Assembly: GCA_002751075.1 (NCBI GenBank) | Contig: NAOQ01000074.1 | Span: 98,475-146,835, forward strand | Length of the DNA: 48,361 nt | Source of the DNA: Ichthyophonus hoferi | Lineage: Eukaryota > Opisthokonta > Ichthyosporea > Ichthyophonida > Ichthyophonidae | Reading direction: 5' to 3' | Shown here: in pieces, positions 39,783 through 48,361 of the stretch | How positions within the stretch are numbered: the first letter of the stretch is position 1 | How the letters are laid out: each line of letters opens with the position of its first letter | The notes under the pieces: model-generated | The model's input: only the letters and a program-made list of their open reading frames with translations | What the model was told of the DNA's origin: nothing | Database searches by the model: none | Position numbers and translations under genes: made by a program

Positions 39783-42700
39783 TAATAATAATAGCAACAA
39801 TAATCATAATAGAGAACACACTTCATCCAGGTGTTGCTCATTCCCCTCTTTTCCCGCTAAGCCCTGTTTTTTAATTATTCATTAAACATCTACATCAATC
39901 ATCCATTCAGGTTCCTATCGCGACCAATTAGTGTCCGAGGGACTCTTACAGGGAATCATCAAAGTCCAGGGGAACCCTCAGACGCCTATCCACTATTTAT
40001 TGGCCAGTATCCTCAAATCCTTATGTTCGGATAATGGTAGGAAGTATGCTTATTGGTTGTATTACAATTAACACTGACTTGATTTTACACTAGGAAATAA
40101 TGCATTTGTACATTTTAGATTTTGAACACTGCGTTATCAAAACTATTGTTTTAGAATTAATTTAAAATTGTACCAATTACATTACCGATTGCACATTTGG
40201 TTATATAAGAAAACACAGCAAGTAACCACAAAATATAACTTTTAATGTATGGTTAATATTAATCACAGCGATCAATTGGTGATCAATATTAATTGTAAGA
40301 ATTCAAAACACCGTCATCTTGTACTCAATTATACTTTTATTTCTCATCGACTACCCATATTTTTTGTCTAGGGATCTGTGTCAATCCCATATGCATGATA
40401 CTATGCCAATGGCTAGGGATGGAGAGCAAGAAGACTAATGTATGAATGCAGCCAATGATAATAATTATATAATTATAAACTGCCTCTTGTCCTACATTAC
40501 ATCATGCCATTGCATAATATCATGTCATATTACTTTATTTTATAGTTTTTCTTATTTTACCTTATCGTATCTTACCATATCATATAATATCGTATCTTAT
40601 CACATATCTTTCTCTCTGGATCTCGTTCCAACACCGTTCTTAAGGCATTATGTGTTATGATATAACATATAGTACCATGCATGTTTACAGCCCCATTTCT
40701 AACCTATAGATTACTTATTTGTAATTACAAGATTATGATTCATGATTGTCCAGCATTACTAACATGTACATTGTTGCATTCTTACATTGTTGCATTTCCT
40801 ATTGCCTCAAATGATTAATGATATAATATACTATATTAATTAGATTATATGTCTATATATACCTATATATATGTATATATGTTTAAAGATATCAATAATT
40901 ACAATAATACCTTCTAAACTCTCTCCTTACAAATGGGTGGGCTGATGAAAACAGTATATCAATACCTACTTCTCTATTGATTTCATTTTTTAGAACCCAG
41001 TGCTATGCCATCTATTGAGAGTATACTTGGGGCACAGATCATGTGAGTATGCAGGTAGTACACCAATCAGAACTGATGACTCTTCTTTCTAAATTGGGAA
41101 CTGATGACGATGAGGGGGTATGGTCTGAGGCTGGCAGGACTATCGCTGCTATTATTAGATCGACTAAAACACATAGGAATAGTAGGTCGATTGTGTAATG
41201 TAAAGTAGTGTAATATAGAAGGTTTAGTTGGTAGGATAATATAATGTAGTATGATATAAAATTATATGATGTACTAAAGGTTCTTTTGGAGTATGTGATG
41301 GTATGGGTGTATTTGAGTCAATTATCCATGCAGAGTGTCCTAGGCGCATGTGCACGTATATACATATACACACTTCACTTACATATCATATATTTATTTG
41401 CATTATTTTTTATTTACTTGACTTTCTGCGTTAATGCTTAATTAATTAATTATTATACATATGCACATATATCTACGTTTGCACTATCACGCTCGCACGA
41501 TATTATGTTATTTAACAGCTATACGATTATACTATTAAATTATTGTTCTATCATACTATCATATATTTATTTTTTTATACACTCGTATACACACAGAGGT
41601 CACCCAGAAAGTAAATGAAGTAGACGGGGTGCGACTATTAGTGCATCTACTATCATCTAAACATGCTTTGGTACAGAACGAAGGCCTAATAGCCTTAGCT
41701 CTTATGGCGGTGCATAAGGGTATCCTCCTCTTTCTTTCACTCTTTCTTCTTCTTTCACATACATTTCTTACCTCTCCTACTCCTGTTGCCCATATTATCC
41801 CTTCCTAAAGCATCTTCACTGTTTGATCTATTCTAGCCCTGCCAGGGCAGTGCTTATTGCATGGCCAATAATGGTGCTACGTTAAATTATATAACGGTGT
41901 TAGTGGATATATATCGCACCCATTTGAATTCTAACCTACTACAATATTATACTTTACACATACACCAGGTTATGTGGGTTATATTCATTTATCAGCTAAT
42001 CATGTGGCGTGAGGTGACGTCAATATAGTACAGTATTGGTCAGTTAAATTATATTCAAGTAGTGGAATCCAATTACAGTTATTACAACCTAGACACTGCC
42101 CTGTTACATATATCAATTAATTAATTAATTAAGTAATTATTTTTTAACTAAATGGCGTGATGTATATCACCCTATCAACCAGTAGGTGTCTCCAACTATT
42201 TTTTTTAAAATGTATGAAATTTCAAGTTTGACCCGGTCCAACGGCTAAATTGAAAATTAACACTTGTATATGTGTGGATAATTGGTATACATACTAGAAC
42301 TGCAAATTGGTTTCCTAATTAATATTAATGAATTTCATGAGTTGTTCACAGGGGCAATCTTGTTTCATATATTTAATTTCATTTGCTGAATTGTTTATCT
42401 GCATAAATCATATCAATATTTATAAATGATTATAGCCCCTCTCTACTCACATATGCAGGAAAACACCCATACATTTTTATGTATAACTATATTCGGTATA
42501 TTCATGCATGAATGCACGCACTATATATGCTTATTTATTTACTTATTTATTCTTGTACAGGACAACCAGAATTAATTGCCGCCTCCAAGGGCTTTGACAC
42601 GGCTATCACTGCTCTATTAACAACATGTCCAACCAATGAAATTAAGGAAAATGCTCTTACCCTCCTCGAAACCGTTCTCAAATCAGGTAGAGTCTTTGTT

Positions 42701-43537
42701 ATACTATCCAGTAGGGGTATTAGTGTATATATACTGACAGGAGCAGTAGGTGAACTGGAGAGAGATATGAAAAGCGGGTAGGATATATTAAACATGTGGA
42801 TTGCACTCGTGGATTGTATTGGTACATATATTCTATTGTCTTTATCATATTTAGCTGCTGGTAAGGAAGGAAGGAGGAGAAAGGATGGTCATAGATTTAT
42901 ATATACATTATAGTACGATTGAATATGATATATTATGATGTAGCGTATTGCACCATATAATCATATATTATATAGTCATAGTGGCAAGGCTGCACCGGCT
43001 TTTTCGGGGTAACATTATTGGTAATCTTTCTCTATTTCTAACATGTATATATCTTTCTTCTTCCACTATTTGCACCTTTTTGTCACATTCATTATGATGC
43101 ATACTCGAATGATATCAGGGTAGCGGTTCTTAAAGTGGCATTTACTGGGTTTCATTTAAAAGGTCATGCTTAACCCAGTATGACTCTAATTGGCAGTCAC
43201 TCAGTTAAAGGAGGTTGAGCGAACTCTCAAATTAAGGGAAATGATCCAATACTATATTTATGGGGTTAATATTGTTAAAGTTTTGAAAAGCCTTTAAAAG
43301 ACCAACTGCGAATTCCGTAATGCGTCAAAATGCTATTTTATTGGCTGTTTTAGTACCCCTGCTCTAGTCATCAATCTATGCTAGGTCCACACTGACCCTC
43401 TATACCAATCAGATACGGCCATGAAGGCTATCACTGAAGTGGATGATTTGACAACAGCGATCCGTCAATCGATTGGAGGAGAAGAGAGGCTGACTATTAA
43501 GGCAACCAATATTATGATGTTATTGGATAGCTATTAG
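33672..43537 (+). CDS. RAP1GDS1: SmgGDS / RAP1GDS1, armadillo-repeat chaperone of small GTPases
   Basis: Binds prenylated or pre-prenyl Rho and Rap family GTPases. Thirteen exons: 33672-33774, 33901-34026, 35080-35208, 36601-36744, 37352-37597, 37776-37901, 38533-38661, 39302-39424, 39911-40036, 41038-41181, 41597-41719, 42561-42686, 43413-43537. They encode 589 residues (human 558 or 607). The match to human SmgGDS runs end to end: ANCCYDNEAHRTVLEQA, INVVNDNEGLQKEAVRLGVI, AFNVLADLQEAR, AALAYGNIARSDERV, ALKNMSIARSYRDQLVSEG, VQNEGLIALALMAVHK. All 12 introns are phase 1, and most exons are 123-129 bases, one armadillo repeat each; exon 5 (246) holds two. The groove motif NFARND of human SmgGDS appears as NIARSD. 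Start ATG at 33672 has context GCAAAATGACA. Confidence 0.97.
34050..34215. repeat. Degenerate (GTATT/TATGA)n array in SmgGDS intron 2
   Basis: Five-base units (GTATT, CATAT, TATAA) following exon 2, ending with three GTATT-type units near 34185-34200. Confidence 0.6.
37640..37715. repeat. (TATAT)n-type pentanucleotide array in SmgGDS intron 5
   Basis: TATTG, TATTA and TATAT units with a five-base period between exons 5 and 6. Confidence 0.7.
39545..39795. repeat. (AAT)n-rich trinucleotide tract in SmgGDS intron 8
   Basis: About 250 bases of AAT with AGT, ACT and ATT variants. One end is almost pure AAT (about 39735-39782). In one frame it spells poly-Asn, but the exon 8 frame stops at the intron's start, so it is intronic. 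Confidence 0.9.
40485..40610. repeat. Degenerate pentanucleotide array in SmgGDS intron 9
   Basis: Units such as CATCA, CATAT, TTTTA, CTTAT and CATAT spaced by five bases, mostly T-rich. Confidence 0.55.
43143..43180. repeat. Perfect 9-bp hairpin in the last SmgGDS intron
   Basis: TACTGGGTT at 43143-43151 and AACCCAGTA at 43172-43180 are exact inverted repeats separated by 20 bases. No gene or known RNA family is recognised around it. Confidence 0.5.
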
Positions 43538-43648
43538 ATTAGGGGCACACGATCATCCTGCTGTTACTAATCACAAATAAGCTGTGAATTGTGACTTGAA
43601 TATGGAAGTGCATAGCTATACTCTTGTAGTTTATACTTTGGCACTATG

Positions 43649-43681
43649 TTATATTATATTATATTATATTATATTATATTA
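43649..43681. repeat. Perfect (ATATT)n array in the SmgGDS 3' flank
   Basis: Six exact ATATT units plus partial ends, about 110 bases after the SmgGDS stop codon. This is the cleanest example of the pentanucleotide class seen across the window. Confidence 0.9.
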
Positions 43682-43792
43682 AAATATATTATTTTAGTCT
43701 ACAATGGTGATATTTAATTATAAAATTACCTTTTAATGCTCCATCCAATATCGTCTAAGGAAGGGTAAGTAGTAATATGCCAGTTGTGTAAC

Positions 43793-43798
43793 AATAAA
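43793..43798 (+). terminator. Poly(A) signal AATAAA of SmgGDS
   Basis: Canonical hexamer 256 bases after the stop codon, followed within about 25 bases by a GT-containing stretch. Confidence 0.5.
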
Positions 43799-44212
43799 AC
43801 TGACCTGTGAACCCCGAGGATGTATTCTTTTATATGGCTCGTTATTATAAAGAGTGTATATATGTATACATGTGAGATATTCTCCGTCAAAGACGTACGT
43901 ACCTACTTAGGTTGTCAACTATATGAGAATAAATCAAAAATATGCATATGCTTAATACGGATCAATAGCATAAAGGAATATTATAACGGAGAATTAGCGA
44001 GTTTGTAATAAGCAGAGGTTTAAGTATCTGGCGATAGGATAAGCTTGTTAGGATTAGATTAGCTTGTTATTAATTTCTTTATTGGTTAAAGGCTGTATCA
44101 TAAGAAGCACGAAGGTAATTCGCAGGATAGAATTACATATAGATCACAGCGTTGGAATATATGTAATTCGTTGCAATGACTCTTCATTTACATGTTTATT
44201 TATACTAGAATA

Positions 44213-45177
44213 TGTTACAAGACTGCTAGCCAAAGATGAATAAGTAAGTAGGTTCGATCGATGCCCAGATAATAAGATTAATGATTGCTGCTCAAGATTA
44301 GTTAGTTGTATAGTGATTTAATTGCATAATATTTTTTCAACCTGATAGATTGATTTGTTAATACATAATATGTGAGCAGTTACACCAATGATGTAGATAA
44401 AAAGCCATTCTAGAAAGAAGATATTAGTATTAGCTGCCTTTAAAGCTGCATTTGAACTATCAAGATTTCCAGCTTCAAAGTGACGCCAAGGTAAAAACAA
44501 CTGGGGCAATACTCACATATTACTTTCGCCAGCTGCCAGATGCCAGAGCCTACAACAGAGTCAGGGCCAGAGCCAGAGCCAGAGCAAGCAGAAATATTTA
44601 GCATACAGTTTGCCACTTTTGATATTATCAGGAATTGTTCAATTCTTTTAATGAGCGACAAGCCTACAGCTAAGCATATTTTCTCCGACACTGGGAGAGT
44701 ACCATTGTATGAAGACAACACAAACGCAGTACGACTATATAGCAATATGTTAGTTTCCGAGAACACACGTCATATCGCCGTTCGGTTCCATTACATCGGA
44801 GAAGAAGCGTCAAGAAACGTTTACAAAAAAAAACCATAGACGAAAATAATTTTGAATCACGTTTGAAAAAAAAAAAAAACAATGAAAAAAAAATTTAATA
44901 TGAGCGAACCAATGTGGTAATGATCTTTCTTTTTCTTTCTAACATTTCCAGCCAATGGAAGAGTGTTACAGGATCGCTAACCACGGATGAATAAGTAGGT
45001 TCGATCGACGCCTAGATAATAAGATCAATGATGATTGTGGTTCAAGATTAGTTGTATAATAATTTAATTGCATAATATTTTTTCAACCTGATAGATTGAT
45101 TTGTTAATACATAATATGTGAGCAGTTACACCAATAAGGTGGCTAAAGAGCCATTCTAGGAAGATGATATTAGTATT
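44213..45177. mobile_element. Ty1/copia-type retrotransposon relic (broken)
   Basis: A fossil of about 1 kb. Two direct repeats of about 215 bases, 44213-44431 and 44964-45177, both begin TGTTACA and look nearly nine tenths identical by eye, as expected of old LTRs or a duplicated segment. Between them the plus strand keeps a short piece like the end of a copia RNase H domain (VPLYEDNT, then RHIAVRFHYI). Gag, protease, integrase and reverse transcriptase were not found. It is clearly broken and incomplete, with most of the element missing and several breaks in what remains. The divergence between the repeats suggests it is not recent. Confidence 0.65.
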
Positions 45178-46050
45178 GGATTGTCAAGATGAAATGAAAC
45201 GGAGTATAAAGGCAAACAAAACTCAATAATAAAGGTCCTGACCACTCACATATAGGCCGGCCCAGTACACCCGGGTATATACAGCAACCCTACATGCCTG
45301 TGTACATGTACAGTCACACATAAACCTTGCACTCAGTTAATATTTGTTAACCAATATATATCTAGTCCTATTATACAACACTCAATTGGGGATACCAAAG
45401 CCTGTGGATAAGCCGTTAGAACTACCGCATATTGCTGTAGAATATAACATATATTCTACGTACTTAATATCTGCTATTAGTCAAATAAGAGAGACGGTCT
45501 ATCAAACCTACATAGTAATGATTCAGATTGAGATTAATTCCTGCATACTATATTATATTAGGTATAAAGTTTAATCTGAATTCAATCTCACTGCAAAACA
45601 CATGTTCAGAAATGCATGAATTAACCACTATGTAATTTAGACAAGGCTTCTTGTTTTGTTTACACTATAGTTCGCCACCTGATATGCTCATTGTCAGGGC
45701 ACGGCTTAAAATAAAGAAAGGGTATGACTACCCTATATTTTTACCATTTTAACACAGATCATCTTATTAGTTGTCTATCATGATAACTGAATGGCATAAT
45801 AGAAGCGCCTCTCTACATGAGTTTTGTACGTATTCATCCTTACACTATATAAACAGTACATGTAATCAATCATTAAAGACACGGATTAATGGATGTGATA
45901 GCTAGCCAATGATAATCTATGTCCTTATTACATCCAGATATATATATTCAAATAGGTGTACTGCTATGAAAGATAGGGGAACAATCATCACATGTCTAAC
46001 AAATTTCTACACGTTTACATATTTCACTGAAAATTTAACAATCTTCTTAG
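45178..46050. other. Spacer between the copia relic and the isolated exon
   Basis: No exon could be defended. A frame near 45344-45574 includes IPKPVDKPLELPHIAVEY but has no matching splice sites. The rest is AT-rich. Confidence 0.45.
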
Positions 46051-46266
46051 GATGAGGTGGATACAAAGGTTAATATGACATTCATATTTATTAATACGTT
46101 ATTACTGGGAAACATGCGCTCCCTAATTAGTGATGAACGTCGCTTGTTTGAAGAAGTATTACTCTTAAGCCTGACAAATGCAAATGCATTAAGGGTTATG
46201 GATCGCCTAATACATGACAAGGAGCACGCCTTTTTATACATGAAAAATATACAAGATTTTCATCTT
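46051..46266 (+). CDS. Isolated internal exon of an unidentified gene
   Basis: Exactly 72 codons lie between acceptor AATCTTCTTAG and donor GTGAGT, phase 0 at both ends. The reading (DEVDTKVNMTFIFINTLLLG, then SDERRLFEEVLLLS, NANALRVMDRLIHDKEHAF, YMKNIQDF) looks like alpha-helical repeat protein. The pattern of a helix containing FIN(T/A)LL followed by a charged ERR helix recalls FH3/armadillo segments of formins or ELMO proteins, but this is only a resemblance. No flanking exon could be assigned between here and the window end, or back to the copia relic. It could be part of a gene with long introns running off the right edge, or a leftover of one. Confidence 0.4.
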
Positions 46267-48333
46267 GTGAGTCACCAATGACATTAATCGGTTATAATCT
46301 TATTTAGGCTATATACTACCATTCATTAGTGGACTAAGTTGGTCTACTAATATTTCTTGGGCAGGGGCTGAATATGTTGCAATTATTTATTTAACATCTT
46401 TTCCAGCATATTCGCTCATTTATGTAAATGTAACAATAAAGCACGAGATTTCCTGACCGTATTGGTATTATCTAGCACAATTTAAAATAGAACCTACAAT
46501 TTAGGTATCCACCCTTTCGGTAGTTATTTAATCTGCTTATTTTTAATTCCTACTTTCTCTCAATACAGTTATAGCCGAGTTTATACGTACATTTTCATCA
46601 TGTAGCAATTTATTGTAATATAACCACTGAATAATGATATACTAATATATGTAGATAACCAGGCTTATGACTGTAAATTTTGATCCAGATTATCCCCATT
46701 TATTAATCTACATAAATTTCCTTTTTTATAAACTATTAATTAAGATCGTTCTAGAAGTCAGTCAAACTTGGATTTTAACTTGTGGAAATAAACTAAACAA
46801 TTATTTAATGCTATTTAGAAGTAATATGATATTTTATACTACTAATTGGATTTTAAACAATACATATACAAGTTGAACCTACGATATTGTTTGGAATTTG
46901 AAAACTACTGCTTATTATAACAAGTATTTTGATTGCACTGTGTTAGATTGTTTTGGAAGATAGTGTTGCATTTAGCTATGTATACAACATAAGTCAATAG
47001 TTGATTTTCAGAATTAATTAATGCTTGCTTATTAATTGGTCTATATGTGGTATACTATAATATGGGGCCTCTGTGAGGGGCTAACACAGTGGGCTCTACA
47101 GTGTGACTGTAACAATATTTTATCATTATTTGGATTCTCCGATTGAAATTGTCAGTTGTCGTCCAAGGCAGATGATATATTAATTACACATGTTCAAATC
47201 AATATAGAGGTAAACTATATGTGTTCAAACTCGTGTGAAATGAAACAATGGTATAGGAAGTTGAAGATAGAAATTTGCATGAAGGAAGTCGTAATGTAAA
47301 CTTGATTTAAAAGAGCAAAACAAAACTGCTGGTCAATGAGTGCCGATTCTTCACTTAGTTATTTTTTTCTGAACACTAAAAGTTTGTTGACATGAGGAAT
47401 TAGAATTTGTTATTTATATGCTGGTATGAGCTCTAGAACCATAGCTGTTAATTTGGGTCCGGCCCGATCTACAACTGCTTTTAAAATAACTGCTTAAAAA
47501 AATAAACATTTCGGGGGTCGCTACCTTAACACTCCTGGTTTAGTTTAAGCCTGCCAGCTATAAAAATACAATATAAAATAAAGAAGTCAAATATCAATCT
47601 CTGAGCATTATTTACAGGAAACGATAACTTAGGCTGCATTATAGCCATTATGTATGTGGTTTTAAGAATAATTGAATAAACAGTGTAATCTACTACAAAT
47701 ATAATGCAATGTACACCCATCTTTCCATACTTTTAAGTTGATTAACAGCGGCCTGGAGCTAAGGTATTCCGAATTTAATATTTTAGAACCAAGACCAATT
47801 TATTTGAGACTCGGTGCCGAGTTCGTAGTGTCAATTTTAACGCGAGCTGTAGTTAATATTTCATCTAACTTAGACGGCGGCTAATGATTGCAAGCAAATA
47901 ATTAATATAAACAGTAAATGATATGTATTCAGTGTTGCTGCAGACTCGTGTGTCGTTGGTTCTGTCGCATATAAAGACCCCTATACATATAGTATATAGT
48001 ATATTGTATATAGACTAAATAATCTTCTAGTATTAATTACTTGACTAAAAATAGAGTGCCCTGTATTTACAGTTATATTTAACACATTGTTGGTCTGACA
48101 AAATGAAAACAGTATCACCTCTTTAATAATAATAACTAGAATAATAAACAAAAAATGTTTTTAGATGTAGTATAAAATTAAATTAACTTACTTGTGCACA
48201 TTAGAACAAACTTGAACCATACTGCATACATGTAGTATGTAGTTGGAGATAAACAAGTAATACAAACTTTAATAAGGAGAGTTTGCATAGGCTCACGTAT
48301 ATGAGTTTTTTTTTTTCATTTATGCCTAATTGC
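46267..48333. other. AT-rich right flank without assigned gene
   Basis: Open frames here (for example 46667-46876) have the Ile/Leu/Tyr/Asn make-up of chance AT-rich frames. If the exon at 46051 belongs to a live gene, this is probably intron. Confidence 0.45.
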
Positions 48334-48361
48334 AAAAAAAAAAAAAAAAAAAAAAAAAAAA
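48334..48361. repeat. Poly(A) run at the window end
   Basis: 28 consecutive A residues run to the last base, preceded by a T run at 48306-48316. It is probably where the assembly broke in a homopolymer. A tail of a retroposed copy cannot be excluded. Confidence 0.8.

Larger units (their letters stand above)
43538..44212. other. Spacer between SmgGDS and the copia relic
   Basis: Contains the SmgGDS 3' UTR with the ATATT array and AATAAA. No exon is recognised. Confidence 0.6.

Noticed and set aside
39545-39874. Poly-asparagine protein frame
   Set aside because: It is the AAT microsatellite inside SmgGDS intron 8. The exon 8 frame stops shortly after the donor, and no start or splice site supports it.
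41043-41054. A perfect-looking 12-base mini-intron (GTGAGTATGCAG) in SmgGDS
   Set aside because: It seemed needed when exon 10 was started at the TTTTTTAG acceptor near 40,993. Starting exon 10 at 41,038 (acceptor GGGGCACAG) gives phase 1 like every other intron and reads straight through as HVSMQ.
46667-46876. 69-codon hydrophobic frame
   Set aside because: The composition is that of translated random AT-rich DNA, with no splice sites or family match.

Overview
Eukaryotic nuclear DNA, AT-rich (roughly two thirds A+T by eye), with compact exons separated by AT-rich introns of a few hundred to about 2,000 bases. The genes are single-copy housekeeping loci of the kind found in opisthokonts and amoebozoans: a ubiquitin E2, GALT, CCDC124, type 1 methionine aminopeptidase and an armadillo-repeat SmgGDS. 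I read this as a unicellular opisthokont, amoebozoan or early-branching relative; the species cannot be fixed from the sequence. GT-AG introns and standard stops (TAA, TAG) are used throughout.

Left part (1-10,000): the last two exons of a ubiquitin-conjugating enzyme (+) run from 739 to 1580, with the rest beyond the left edge. It converges on a complete five-exon galactose-1-phosphate uridylyltransferase gene (-, 9577 to 3280). Middle-left (10,635-14,376): a three-exon gene (+) for a protein of about 280 residues, with a long Pro/Tyr heptad-repeat tail and two EF-hands. A 6.2 kb gene-poor stretch (14,377-20,641) follows, rich in decayed interspersed repeats and one foldback structure.

Middle (20,642-32,852): CCDC124, a ribosome-binding coiled-coil protein, has five exons (+). 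A gene-poor stretch carries two unassigned minus-strand open frames (24.3-25.1 kb) and another interspersed repeat copy. Then comes METAP1 with seven exons (-, 32,164 to 27,583) and a possible extra upstream exon at 32.7-32.85 kb that would extend its N-terminus in frame.

Right part (33,672-48,361): SmgGDS/RAP1GDS1 has thirteen exons (+, 33,672-43,537). Every intron is in phase 1 and nearly every exon is one armadillo repeat long. Past it lie a broken Ty1/copia-type relic (44.2-45.2 kb), one isolated well-formed exon of an unidentified gene (46,051-46,266), and AT-rich DNA ending in a 28-base A run at the window edge.

The genes do not form a pathway; they are neighbours in ordinary eukaryotic order. 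CCDC124 and METAP1 both act at the ribosome, but nothing in the sequence links their regulation. Recurrent non-coding themes are degenerate pentanucleotide (TATxA-like) arrays in introns and spacers, pyrimidine-rich intron tracts that follow the direction of transcription, and a diverged repeat family with four recognisable copies. All exon limits were set by eye from reading frame, splice-site sequence and protein-family match.
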